The notes under the pieces are model-generated. The model was not told where the DNA came from and made no database searches. It worked only from the letters and a program-made list of their open reading frames with translations. Position numbers and translations under genes: made by a program. DNA of 64,000 nt from Paenibacillus_E qinlingensis. GTDB lineage: Bacteria; Bacillota; Bacilli; Paenibacillales; NBRC-103111. The stretch lies in the NCBI RefSeq assembly GCF_028746185.1, contig NZ_JAQIVH010000015.1, positions 62,001 to 126,000 on the forward strand, given 5' to 3'. Shown piece by piece: positions 33,429 to 42,030 of the stretch; the stretch's first letter is position 1, and each line of letters starts with the position of its first letter.

Positions 33429-33509
33429 TTGATATTAATGATAGTATTCTCTATAATTTTGAATGAAAATCATCATACTACCGAACTGTTTATATGTCAA
33501 TAATGACAT
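33429..33509. promoter_or_regulatory. Divergent promoters and PadR operator between the exporter and padR genes
   Basis: Rightward: TTGATA (33429-33434), 17 bp, TATAAT (33452-33457). Leftward: TTGACA (33495-33500), 17 bp, TATGAT (33472-33477). The perfect inverted repeat ATGTCAATAATGACAT (33494-33509) has the ATGT-N8-ACAT form of PadR/LmrR operators. It covers the exporter -35 and lies just downstream of the padR start point, so it could repress both. Confidence 0.82.
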
Positions 33510-33525
33510 AAAGGAGGAATGCTAT

Positions 33526-34065
33526 TTGAATACCCTTTCATATGGATTACTAAGCCTTTTAACCAAAAACTCCCGCTCGGGGTATGAGCTTATGCAGCAT
33601 ATTCAGCCTTTTTGGTCAGCCAAACATAGCCAGATCTACCCACTCTTAGCACAATTAGAGCAAAAGGGGCACGTGGCTTTCGTACATGTTGCTCAATCAG
33701 ATAAGCCGGATAAAAAAGTTTACTCCATTACGGAGCAAGGGAAAGATGCCTTGCGGGAATGGATTGCTATGCCTACGGATGAGCCTGTGACGAGGGATGA
33801 GCTTTCATTGAAGGTTTATTGCATTGGTCTCGTGGATAAAGAACAGGCGAGGATGATGCTTGCGGTACGAGAAGTATATTATAAGAAGAAAAAAGAGCGA
33901 TTCAACCTCCTGATGGATAAGCTCCAACAAGCAAGTGAGAAACCGCTCGATCAATTAGAAATTGGTGATGATGCATTCGGCATGTACGTCCTCGTGCATA
34001 AAGCCACAATGAAGGTGGATACAGATTTAATTTGGTGTGAGTGGATGAAGAAAAAACTGACGTAA
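33526..34065 (+). CDS. PadR-family transcriptional repressor
   Basis: A 179-residue repressor. The winged helix spans about residues 3-80 (YGLLSLLTKNSRSGYELMQHI, SQIYPLLAQLEQKGHV) and the C-terminal part is helical, for dimerisation and ligand response (class with extended C-terminal domain, like PadR/VirB-type proteins). The TTG start at 33526 has AAGGAGG nine bases upstream, and the protein then begins MNTLSYGLLSLL, as family members do; the ATG at 33463 would start inside the operator region. It probably represses the divergent exporter and itself. Confidence 0.9.
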   Translation: MNTLSYGLLSLLTKNSRSGYELMQHIQPFWSAKHSQIYPLLAQLEQKGHVAFVHVAQSDKPDKKVYSITEQGKDALREWIAMPTDEPVTRDELSLKVYCIGLVDKEQARMMLAVREVYYKKKKERFNLLMDKLQQASEKPLDQLEIGDDAFGMYVLVHKATMKVDTDLIWCEWMKKKLT

Positions 34066-34068
34066 CAG

Positions 34069-34554
34069 TTAACCGCCAATTTCCTGAATGACCGTTTGGA
34101 TTTTCTGCAGACGAATGTACTCGGACTTCTCTAATTGCGGTCGGAAGTAAGCGTAGAGATAGGCCGCATCCTCGAATGTCAATGCAGGGTAGCAGACGAC
34201 CTCTTGCACCACGAGTGGATTATCCATGATAACCTGCCATTCACCGGCTCTCTCCGCATGTGAGATGTTCGCAAAAATGTGTTTCTTGGCAGCTATCGTA
34301 CTTTCGAGCTCAGGCCAAATCTTTTCCCAGGATGGGCTGAAGTCAACGGGTTCTGGAAAAAGTCGCTTTGCTTTCGCAACCGACTGTTCTACGATGTCCA
34401 TTTCTGTGTCCCCCGCGGCTTTGATTGCATTCGTGAGACTGTCGAGTAACCGCCTGAAACCTGCGAATCCTTCTGATAGTACCTCGCGCCTAAACAGGGC
34501 TTCCGCTTCCGCGGTAGTCAGCTTGTTGAAATCCGCCAATGTGTTATTTGTCAT
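34069..34554 (-). CDS. Hypothetical protein, all-helical
   Basis: A 161-residue soluble, charged and apparently all-helical protein that I do not recognise. Notable pieces are LSEGFAGFRRLLDSLTNAI and YPALTFEDAAYLYAYFRPQLEKSEYIRLQK. ATG at 34554 with AGGGGG about 11 bases upstream; a GTG three codons earlier is too close to that site. It is convergent with padR, with only 3 bp between the stops, so transcripts must overlap. Confidence 0.7.
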   Translation of the reverse strand: MTNNTLADFNKLTTAEAEALFRREVLSEGFAGFRRLLDSLTNAIKAAGDTEMDIVEQSVAKAKRLFPEPVDFSPSWEKIWPELESTIAAKKHIFANISHAERAGEWQVIMDNPLVVQEVVCYPALTFEDAAYLYAYFRPQLEKSEYIRLQKIQTVIQEIGG

Positions 34555-34747
34555 ACAGGCCACAACCCCCTAGACTAGACTGTTCCTTCCCCAAATTTAT
34601 CATAAAACATTTTCCAAATAAAGCCCTTTCATTTCATAAAATAAGCTTCTGGTTTAAATTGAGTTTATATTGCTCCTTTATACTGATTTCTATCATAAAC
34701 ACATTCTATATGCAGACAATAACATCAAGAATCGAGGCTGAACATAC

Positions 34748-35418
<671 letters not shown>

Positions 35419-35422
<4 letters not shown>

Positions 35423-36564
35423 ATCATCAGCACAGAGCAGATAGAAAAGAACGGAGAGAAAGACAGAAGAAGCGGAGAATGAGCCAGAATAATAAGCAGT
35501 CCATTCTCCAACGAATAGGCGGCTTTTTCTTTGGTTTAGGGATATTTATTCTTATTATCGTGTATTGGTTAGCTGCCTTCTATGGCACGGAGTATCTCTA
35601 CGAGCATCTGGGGAAACGCCCCCCGGAAGTCATCGTGCAATTGATCAACTGCATCGGAGGCATGTTCTTCTGGGGTATTACTATGGCCATTCTTGGCCAA
35701 TTTATGAGGAAGCATCAGTTAATTTTCTTCCAAAGTTTGAATCAAGCGATCCGAAGCATGTCGAGAGGGGACTTCAATGTGTTGGTGGATGATAATCCTC
35801 GGAATGGACCCTTCGTGGAATTAGCGGAGTCCATCAATCAAATGGCGACCGATTTGGGGCAATTGGAGCGAATGAGGCAGGAGTTTATTTCGAACGTCTC
35901 CCACGAAATTCAGTCGCCTCTAACGTCCATTAGCGGATTTTCCCGCGCACTGCAGAATGATCAGCTGTCACCGGAGGAGCGTAAGCATTACTTGACCATT
36001 ATTGAAACGGAAAGTGTACGCTTATCCAAACTCAGCGAAAATTTGCTGAAACTGACTTCCCTGGAGTCGCAGAATCATCCTTTTGAACCGAAGAGCTATC
36101 GTTTGGATAAACAGTTGCGCAATCATATCCTCGCTTGTGAGCCGCAGTGGGTAGATAAAGATATTGAAATGGACATCGAACTGGATCCTGTAACTGTTGA
36201 TGCCGATGAGGATCTGCTCAGCCAGGTATGGACGAACCTCATCCACAACGCAGTGAAATTTGTACCTGTTGGCGGGACGATTCGTGTTCGAGTGGTCAGT
36301 AATGGGGAAGAGGCAGTCACGCGGATATCGAATAATGGGCCTAACATTCCGGAAGAGGATCAGACGCATATATTTGAACGCTTCTACAAAGCGGATAAAT
36401 CCAGAAATCGTATGGCGGGCGGCAATGGGTTGGGCTTGTCGATCGCGAAGAAAATCGTGGAGATGCATCACGGATCGATTACAGTGGAAAGCGGGGTGGA
36501 AGAACTGACTTCCTTCATCGTCCGATTACCAATTGTTCAGAAGGCTCAGTTGCCCAACATATAA
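35419..36564 (+). CDS. Sensor histidine kinase of the two-component pair
   Basis: A 381-residue membrane kinase with a very basic cytosolic N-terminus and two transmembrane segments (about 35-58 and 74-96) with only a short external loop. A HAMP-like linker follows, then the HisKA box FISNVSHEIQSPLTSISGF (~158) and an ATPase domain with NLIHNAVKF (N box), NNGPNIPEED (G1) and GGNGLGLSIAKKI (G2). The small loop suggests that it senses the membrane or a partner protein, not a soluble ligand; no transporter adjoins. Confidence 0.94.
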
Positions 36565-36582
36565 CATCGTGTGAACGCAAAT

Positions 36583-36619
36583 AGAGGCCCCCGCTTATCC
36601 ATGATAACCGGAGGTCTCT
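36583..36619. terminator. Hairpin after the kinase gene, usable from both sides
   Basis: A 17-base arm at 36583-36599 (AGAGGCCCCCGCTTATC) faces its near-complement at 36603-36619 with three mismatches. Only weak T runs follow on either strand, so termination efficiency is uncertain. Confidence 0.55.
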
Positions 36620-37001
36620 ATGAGTCATTTTGCCTATTCAATTGTTCTTCCACACACTCCATTCCCCGAAAATTCGCAAGTCCGTTGTTGCAATCGATAC
36701 GTTCTCCTCAAAGTAAAAGTGTCCTTTCCTCTTAGTTAACTACCCATCTGATCAATCATACGACAAGTCCTCACTTCGGTTCCTTTCCTAGAATGATGAC
36801 CTGCCTGATCTACTGATCTTGATTTCCCGCATGCTGGATGAACGAGTGGGACGTTCCTGTACTTGGCTCCTGTCGTTTAGAGCGCAAGTGAGTAGCATGC
36901 TTCGCTAACGTGGTCCAATGGACTATCCCCTCTCCTAAAAGTTGTAAGGCTCTTCGTTGTTACTGCACCGTATGGTGCGGGTTGTCCTCCCTGTCTGCCT
37001 T
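36600..37001 (-). ncRNA. Candidate orphan structured RNA of about 420 nt
   Basis: The 554-bp gap between the kinase and DUF2500 genes has no convincing reading frame on either strand. On the reverse strand a near-consensus promoter (37008-37036) should start a transcript at about 37001, running to the hairpin at 36583-36619. The transcript is purine-rich, with several local hairpins: GCACC/GGTGC (about 36964-36977) and GAACG/CGTTC (about 36850-36866). I could not match it to 6S, SRP, tmRNA, RNase P, T-box or a known riboswitch. It may be a novel ncRNA or only a decayed region. Confidence 0.35.
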
Positions 37002-37007
37002 GGCTTT

Positions 37008-37036
37008 ATAATAGCCTATTATTAAAATATTGTAAA
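37008..37036 (-). promoter_or_regulatory. Strong sigma-A promoter facing the candidate ncRNA
   Basis: Reverse strand TTTACA (37031-37036), 17 bp, TATTAT (37008-37013). No reading frame with a ribosome site follows within 400 bp. Confidence 0.6.
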
Positions 37037-37118
37037 TATTCAGATTATTCAAATATCTAACTAAATATGCCTGTTATTTTGTTTTTTCTTGTAAATGCTT
37101 ACGTATTCGTGGAATTGC

Positions 37119-37490
37119 TCATATTGCTTTTTGACGTTCAAATTCTTTGAACCGAGTGCCTTGAAAAGTTAAATATCCTATATCACCCTCGACCATATAG
37201 CCAAACTGCTGTCGGCCAATCCACAGTTCCATTCTGCTTCGGTCCTCAAATTCAAAGGTAACAAAGTAGGAGGTGTTCGAATTTAAATTACTGGAGTTTC
37301 CGGAGAGTTGTATTCGTTTGGCAACAACCTTACAGAATCGATCTTGAATGGGTGCATTGTTATTGGATGTCCAGACCGAAAGAGATTTAATAATAAGGGA
37401 TAAAAAGATGCCAACCGCGAGAATAAGGATGAGGATGAAGAGGATAAGGACAAGGGTACTTAAAGCTCCTTCATTTAATCCAGCTAGCAC
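37119..37490 (-). CDS. DUF2500-family membrane protein
   Basis: A 123-residue protein with one long N-terminal transmembrane segment (about 10-36) and a cytosolic or external beta-rich domain ending VEGDIGYLTFQGTRFKEFER, the hallmark of DUF2500. Function unknown. GTG start with AAGGAG upstream. Single gene. Confidence 0.85.
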   Translation of the reverse strand: MLAGLNEGALSTLVLILFILILILAVGIFLSLIIKSLSVWTSNNNAPIQDRFCKVVAKRIQLSGNSSNLNSNTSYFVTFEFEDRSRMELWIGRQQFGYMVEGDIGYLTFQGTRFKEFERQKAI

Positions 37491-37545
37491 ATGTAAGCAC
37501 TCCTTCGCAGTAGTAATAGAATAGGGAGAATCGAATTCTTCCTAG

Positions 37546-37989
37546 TTAGAGGAAACGTTTGACAAAACGGTAGCCTGTTTCATGAAAGCCGATAGGCGAC
37601 TGGGCGGAACGGGATTTATCTGTGGATTCTATGTCAGTAAGCCACATCATGCCAGAGCAGTTATGATCGCTTGCAAGCTGTTCGGCATAGCTTCTCAATT
37701 GCTCCAAAGGTGCTTGGTTACTGTCAGGATCTTCATTAAAGGAAATAACCGAAATTTCACTAAATGTTACATTGTGTGCTGTCTGATCTCTGCGGATACG
37801 AAAGCTTAACGTACCAAGAATCCGATTCTTTTCTTCATAGACATATAGCAATTCGTCCGGATTATCGCGCATGTTATGCAGCCTATTTTCAATATGTAAA
37901 GGGGAAATCATTTTGCCAGTAAGATGAGAAACGAGTGAACTAATCGCTGATGTATCCTGGGGTGTTGCTTCACGAATGCATGTAGTCAT
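37546..37989 (-). CDS. GNAT-family N-acetyltransferase
   Basis: A 147-residue acetyltransferase-fold protein: IREATPQDTSAISSLVSHL at the start, and a central beta strand region with LLYVYEEKNRILGTLSF. The acetyl-CoA loop (Q/RxxGxG/A) is poorly conserved, so activity is uncertain. AGAAGGA before ATG 37989 fixes the start; the longer frame from 38013 uses a TTG without a site. Confidence 0.75.
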   Translation of the reverse strand: MTTCIREATPQDTSAISSLVSHLTGKMISPLHIENRLHNMRDNPDELLYVYEEKNRILGTLSFRIRRDQTAHNVTFSEISVISFNEDPDSNQAPLEQLRSYAEQLASDHNCSGMMWLTDIESTDKSRSAQSPIGFHETGYRFVKRFL

Positions 37990-38102
37990 GGGTATCCTTC
38001 TTTCTAAGAACAAGTTATATTGCTAATTGTACCATATATTGGAACATTAGTTCTATATTTATGAAAAAAATGTCAATTTTTTACGTATTTAAATAAAATG
38101 CC

Positions 38103-38140
38103 AAAAAGCGCAGCAAGAGTTCATCTTGTTGCGCTTTTTT
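38103..38140 (-). terminator. Terminator after the M42 peptidase gene
   Basis: AAAGCGCAACAAGA pairs with TCTTGCTGCGCTTT (one mismatch), then a T run on the reverse strand. Confidence 0.9.
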
Positions 38141-38155
38141 AGTTCAAATCACCAC

Positions 38156-39232
38156 TTAGGCTTGAGCAAGAATGGTGTTTAATGTCGTGCGGTCGCTGGC
38201 TTGCACCAGTTTGATCAGCAGCTCCTTCGCCGCGGCGTAATCGTCCACGTGAAGAATCGACGTGGACGTGTGAATGTAGCGGGCGCACACCCCGATTACA
38301 GCGGATGGAATCCCGCTGCCTTGTAGGTGCACTTGCCCAGCATCCGTACCACCTTGCGAGATGAAGTATTGATAGGGGATCTTATGCGTCTCCGCCATAT
38401 CCAGAATGAACTCGACCATCCCACGGTGGGTAATCATCGTGGGATCGAAAATCCGCAGCAGCGCTCCGCGCCCTAGCTGCCCGAAAGCTTGACGGTCGCC
38501 GGTCATATCCCCGGCGGCACTTGCATCTAGCGCGTAAAACAAGTCCGGCTGAATCATATTCGCAGCCGTTCTTGCGCCGCGCAGGCCAACCTCTTCCTGT
38601 ACGGTTGCACCGGCGTACAGGATGTTCGGGAGCTTCGGCCCGCCGTGAAGCTCCTTCAAGAGCTCAATCGCGAGGCCGACGCCGTAGCGATTGTCCCATG
38701 CTTTGGCCATAATCCGCTTCGGATTGGCCATGGGTGTGAACGGGCAGATCGGCACGATCTGCTGCCCGAGCTTAATGCCGATGGCGATGGCATCGGCTCG
38801 ATCTTCGGCGCCGATGTCAATGTACATCGTCTTGATGTCTGCGGGCTTGCTGCGCGCAGCTTCGTCCAGCAAGTGCACCGGCACGGAGCCGATCACACCG
38901 ATGATCGGTCCGTTCGCTGTCATGATCTGCACGCGCTGCGCGGGCAGCACTTGACTAAACCAGCCGCCGAGCGGCTGGAACTTGACTGTGCCGTGCTCGG
39001 TGATGCCGGTCACGAGGAAGCCTACCTCGTCGAAGTGGCCCGCCACCATGATGCGCGGTCCTGTCTCGTCGCCGCGCACAACCCCAAAGAGGCTGCCGAG
39101 CGCGTCCTGCACGAACTCATCGGTATATTTGGCTAACTCGCCGCGTACAAATGCACGGATCTCTCGCTCAAAGCCAGGTGCAGCTTGCATTTCGGTTAAC
39201 GTTTTAAAAAGTGCTAAAGTTTCAGTATTCAT
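38156..39232 (-). CDS. M42-family aminopeptidase
   Basis: A 358-residue dinuclear zinc/cobalt aminopeptidase of the glutamyl-aminopeptidase/CelM group, often assembled as a dodecamer that trims peptides in the cytosol. Metal and catalytic motifs: VAGHFDEVGF (~66), AKAWDNRYG (~180), VQEEVGLRGA (~213), ALDAS (~236) and a C-terminal ARYIHTSTS (~320). Start supported by GTGAGG upstream. Monocistronic. Confidence 0.93.
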   Translation of the reverse strand: MNTETLALFKTLTEMQAAPGFEREIRAFVRGELAKYTDEFVQDALGSLFGVVRGDETGPRIMVAGHFDEVGFLVTGITEHGTVKFQPLGGWFSQVLPAQRVQIMTANGPIIGVIGSVPVHLLDEAARSKPADIKTMYIDIGAEDRADAIAIGIKLGQQIVPICPFTPMANPKRIMAKAWDNRYGVGLAIELLKELHGGPKLPNILYAGATVQEEVGLRGARTAANMIQPDLFYALDASAAGDMTGDRQAFGQLGRGALLRIFDPTMITHRGMVEFILDMAETHKIPYQYFISQGGTDAGQVHLQGSGIPSAVIGVCARYIHTSTSILHVDDYAAAKELLIKLVQASDRTTLNTILAQA

Positions 39233-39329
39233 GAAGTAACCTCACTCACTTATATGGACTGTAGGACAAATATGAGAACTATTTTACCACAGTCTAATAA
39301 AGAACACTCAGACAAATGCAATAAGCCTA

Positions 39330-39364
39330 TTTACAAAACTAATGACATTAGTTATTATACTAAT
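39330..39364 (+). promoter_or_regulatory. Promoter with palindromic operator for the MBL-TetR operon
   Basis: TTTACA (39330-39335) and TATTAT (39353-39358) are 17 bp apart. The spacer consists almost wholly of the perfect palindrome ACTAATGACATTAGT (39338-39352). Its right arm ATTAGT recurs inverted as ACTAAT at 39359-39364. A TetR-type dimer bound here would block RNA polymerase. Confidence 0.78.
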
Positions 39365-39391
39365 ATAAATAGTTAACAGGAGGCGTTGAAC

Positions 39392-40117
39392 ATGAAAATA
39401 ACGCGAATCGGATATCTATATCAGCTGGCTTTTATGCCGAGGTTTTTTCCAGTGAATTGTTACTTGGTGGAGGAAGAATCCGAATTAACCTTGATTGATG
39501 CCGCGTTACCCTTTAGTGTGAAAGGTATTTTGCAGGCGGCGAAGCAAATTGGAAAGCCAATTACACGTATCGTTCTAACACATGCCCATGGCGATCATAT
39601 TGGTGCATTGGACGGTTTGAAGAAAGAATTGCCTCATGCACAAGTTTACATCTCCAGAAGGGATGCGAAGCTGTTGGCAGGCAACGTGGAGCTGGAGGCA
39701 GATGAGCTTCAAACGCCGATTAAAGGCGGCATCCCCAAAGGGATTCAGACGAAACCTGATGTACTATTGGCAGACGGGGATCGGATTGGTTCGTTGCAAG
39801 CCTATGCTGCACCTGGCCATACCCCTGGTTCCATGGCTTTCCTCGATGTGCGGAGTCGTGCGTTGATCGCCGGGGATGCTTTCCAAGTGCGAGGCGGAGT
39901 AGCGGTATCCGGTGTGGTCAAATGGAAGTTCCCGTTTCCAGCGATGGCGACGTGGAGTAAGGAAGCTTCCTTAGCGAGTGGGCGCAGATTGAGGGAGCTA
40001 GCGCCAAGCTTATTGGCAATCGGACATGGACGCATGATTGAGCAGCCAGGAGTGGTGCTGGACGCAGCACTGGAAGAAGCAACAGCGAAATTTCAAGGCG
40101 CATCAGCGACAATTTAA
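39392..40117 (+). CDS. MBL-fold metallohydrolase
   Basis: A 241-residue zinc hydrolase of the glyoxalase II-like branch. Metal motifs HAHGDH (~66), GHTPGS (~145), AGDAF (~163) and GHGRM (~212). Substrate unknown; relatives include hydroxyacylglutathione hydrolases, lactonases and general esterases. ATG 39392 has AGGAGG eight bases upstream. It is the first gene of an operon with the TetR gene 21 bp downstream, which suggests an inducible detoxification enzyme. Confidence 0.92.
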   Translation: MKITRIGYLYQLAFMPRFFPVNCYLVEEESELTLIDAALPFSVKGILQAAKQIGKPITRIVLTHAHGDHIGALDGLKKELPHAQVYISRRDAKLLAGNVELEADELQTPIKGGIPKGIQTKPDVLLADGDRIGSLQAYAAPGHTPGSMAFLDVRSRALIAGDAFQVRGGVAVSGVVKWKFPFPAMATWSKEASLASGRRLRELAPSLLAIGHGRMIEQPGVVLDAALEEATAKFQGASATI

Positions 40118-40138
40118 TTTAGTAAAAAGGAGCATATC

Positions 40139-40702
40139 ATGGCTACTCGACAAGGATTAGATGCAGAAACGGTCCTGCAGGCGGCGATAGATCTCGCAGA
40201 TCAACAAGGGATTGAGCAGCTTTCGCTTGCTGCGCTAGCGACTAAATTAACTATCAAAACACCTTCCCTTTACAATCATATCAAGGGCTTGCCTGATCTG
40301 CGAAAACAGCTTTCTAAGCGTGGCCTTCTCCTCGTGAAAGAAGCGATGGTCGAAGCCGTGATTGGTAAAGCAGAGGATGAAGCCTTGTTGGCTGCGGGCA
40401 TGGCATATGTGGATTTCGCTCGGAAGCAGCCAGGTTTGTACGAAGCGATCTCGGCGTTGCCCGATTATGAAGATCCCGAGCTGAAAGAGGTCGGTGCTGG
40501 TGTTGTGAGCTTCCTGTTGCGCATCCTTGCACCTTACGGACTCAGTGAGGAGGATGCGCTGCACGTGGTGCGCGGTTTTCGGAGCATGGTGCATGGATTC
40601 GCCTCACTCGAGCATCGGAATGGCTTCCGTATGGGGCTAGATCGGGATGAGAGTTTGCGGCGATTGTTGCAGACGTATTTGCGGGGGCTGCGCGTGAGGT
40701 AG
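40139..40702 (+). CDS. TetR/AcrR-family regulator
   Basis: A 187-residue repressor: N-terminal TetR helix-turn-helix (about 10-56, with SLAALATKLTIKTPSLYNHIKGL) and a C-terminal WHG-type ligand/dimer domain. AAAGGAG precedes the ATG. Second gene of the MBL operon; the palindrome in that operon's promoter is its probable autoregulatory site. Confidence 0.93.
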   Translation: MATRQGLDAETVLQAAIDLADQQGIEQLSLAALATKLTIKTPSLYNHIKGLPDLRKQLSKRGLLLVKEAMVEAVIGKAEDEALLAAGMAYVDFARKQPGLYEAISALPDYEDPELKEVGAGVVSFLLRILAPYGLSEEDALHVVRGFRSMVHGFASLEHRNGFRMGLDRDESLRRLLQTYLRGLRVR

Positions 40703-40937
40703 AGATAGAGGTTGAGGTTGAGGTAGCTGATTTAGGCGATTGAAGTAGAGTGAGAAGTGTAGTTAAAGTAGCTAATGTTAACAATTTGCAGTAAGCAAAT
40801 GCGAGTTGGTGAGGGTTAATGTGAGTGCGAGTGTGTCCTGTTGGACTGCTTGCGCTTTTTTGCGTGTAGGGGTCTTGGAGAGGCTGGGGAGGCGAGTTTT
40901 GGCCGCGTTACTCCCCCGAACCACAGTTTATGTACCG
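40703..40937. other. Low-complexity intergenic DNA after the TetR gene
   Basis: Purine-rich short runs of GAGGTT/GAAGTA-type sequence follow the stop codon. No gene, clear terminator or promoter was seen. Confidence 0.5.
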
Positions 40938-41125
40938 AATAAGCCATCAAAAAGTGCTTAATTGTCTAAAATCCCTTGTAGGGATGCAAATAAGCAAGGT
41001 TAGCGTGCTTATTTGTCACAAACGCGCCCGAAATTTATGGATAGGCGCAGAATAAGCACGATTTGAGGTCTTATTAGTAGAGATTGCTCATGGCAGACGG
41101 AATAAGCAAAGTTAGCTTGCCTATT
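40938..41125. repeat. Four-palindrome intergenic element, family C
   Basis: Four 25-bp units begin AATAAGC at 40938, 40989, 41051 and 41101 and end in a YTTATT/CTATT-type half. Centre spacing is 51, 62, 50, the same register as families A and B with a different core. Unit 2 is the cleanest, AATAAGCA...TGCTTATT. The element lies between the convergent TetR and AlkA-type genes. Confidence 0.83.
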
Positions 41126-41193
41126 TTCCTGAAGATGCCGTAATCGGTCGGAAATGAAGTTCCTGCTCATTCGGCAGCAGGTGTTGAGTTTCA

Positions 41194-41880
41194 CTAAGCC
41201 TGCATCGGCTTCTCACATGCTTCCACCGGCAGGCCGGAATCAACAAGTCCCGTGTCAATGGCGCGCCATAAATAAAGCGAACCATAGCTGCGATAAGGAG
41301 CCCAGCCTTCGGCGGCGACGCCTAAGTAGTTTTTGTCGGGGCGCTCGGGAAGCCCATGCAGCCAGCGGGCTGCACGCTGCAAACCAGCATCGCCGAGCGA
41401 TAGAATGTCGGGTCGGCCTAAGGTGAAGAGGAGAAACATTTCAGCAGTCCAGACGCCGATGCCTTTGACACTCGTTAGCTGCTTCAGTAGGTCTGTGGTA
41501 TCTACATCTTGGAGCTGGTCCAACATGACTTCACCGCTGAGTACCTTGGTGCTAAGGTCGCGGATGTAGCGGATTTTGGGATAAGAGACTCCGCATTGGC
41601 GGATGGCTTCCTCATCCGTGGCTAGAACATCCTCTGGCGTAATGGCGGGGATGAGCTGTTTAACCCTCGTTTTGATCGTTAATGCAGCTTTAGCTGATAG
41701 TTGTTGGGAAATAATCGACATGACGAGAGACTCATAGGGGCGAAAGCTCGGTGTAAGTGTGAGTTCACCGATGAGCTCGATCAACCTTGCTAATTTCGGG
41801 TCAGCTTGAGATAGCGCGATGATGGCAGGGTGCTGGTTATGAAGTTGAATGGTTGTAGTTGGCACAGCGGGCGGGTGCAT
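41194..41880 (-). CDS. DNA-3-methyladenine glycosylase II (AlkA-like, HhH-GPD)
   Basis: A 228-residue base-excision repair enzyme removing alkylated bases such as 3-methyladenine. FESLVMSIISQQLS-type start of the fold (YESLVMSIISQQLSAKAA), the helix-hairpin-helix LTSVKGIGVWTAEMFLLF (~140) and the catalytic Asp in LSLGDAGLQRA (~165). No iron-sulphur cluster cysteines, as expected for AlkA. GAGGAG ribosome site upstream. Divergent from the TetM-like gene with a shared control region. Confidence 0.92.
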   Translation of the reverse strand: MHPPAVPTTTIQLHNQHPAIIALSQADPKLARLIELIGELTLTPSFRPYESLVMSIISQQLSAKAALTIKTRVKQLIPAITPEDVLATDEEAIRQCGVSYPKIRYIRDLSTKVLSGEVMLDQLQDVDTTDLLKQLTSVKGIGVWTAEMFLLFTLGRPDILSLGDAGLQRAARWLHGLPERPDKNYLGVAAEGWAPYRSYGSLYLWRAIDTGLVDSGLPVEACEKPMQA

Positions 41881-41987
41881 GACAATTCCTCCTCAGCAAA
41901 ATCATTTCCAAACGGCGGCACATTCTCCTTAAATCTTTACGCAGAAAGAGTGGATTGGCAGGCTTATCCAAACGAACTCTCTTTGAG

Positions 41988-41993
41988 TATAAT
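41988..41993 (+). promoter_or_regulatory. -10 element of the TetM-like gene
   Basis: A perfect TATAAT with a poor -35 (TATCCA, 41965-41970, 17-bp spacer). Initiation near 42000 leaves only about 30 nt before the ATG at 42031, so the ATG at 42004 is unlikely to be used. Confidence 0.5.
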
Positions 41994-42030
41994 AGAAGAA
42001 AGAATGAAAGCCAAAGGGGTACGGAACAGC

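Noticed and set aside
36620..37001. tmRNA, 6S RNA, RNase P RNA or T-box leader
   Set aside because: None of the conserved cores of those RNAs could be found on either strand.
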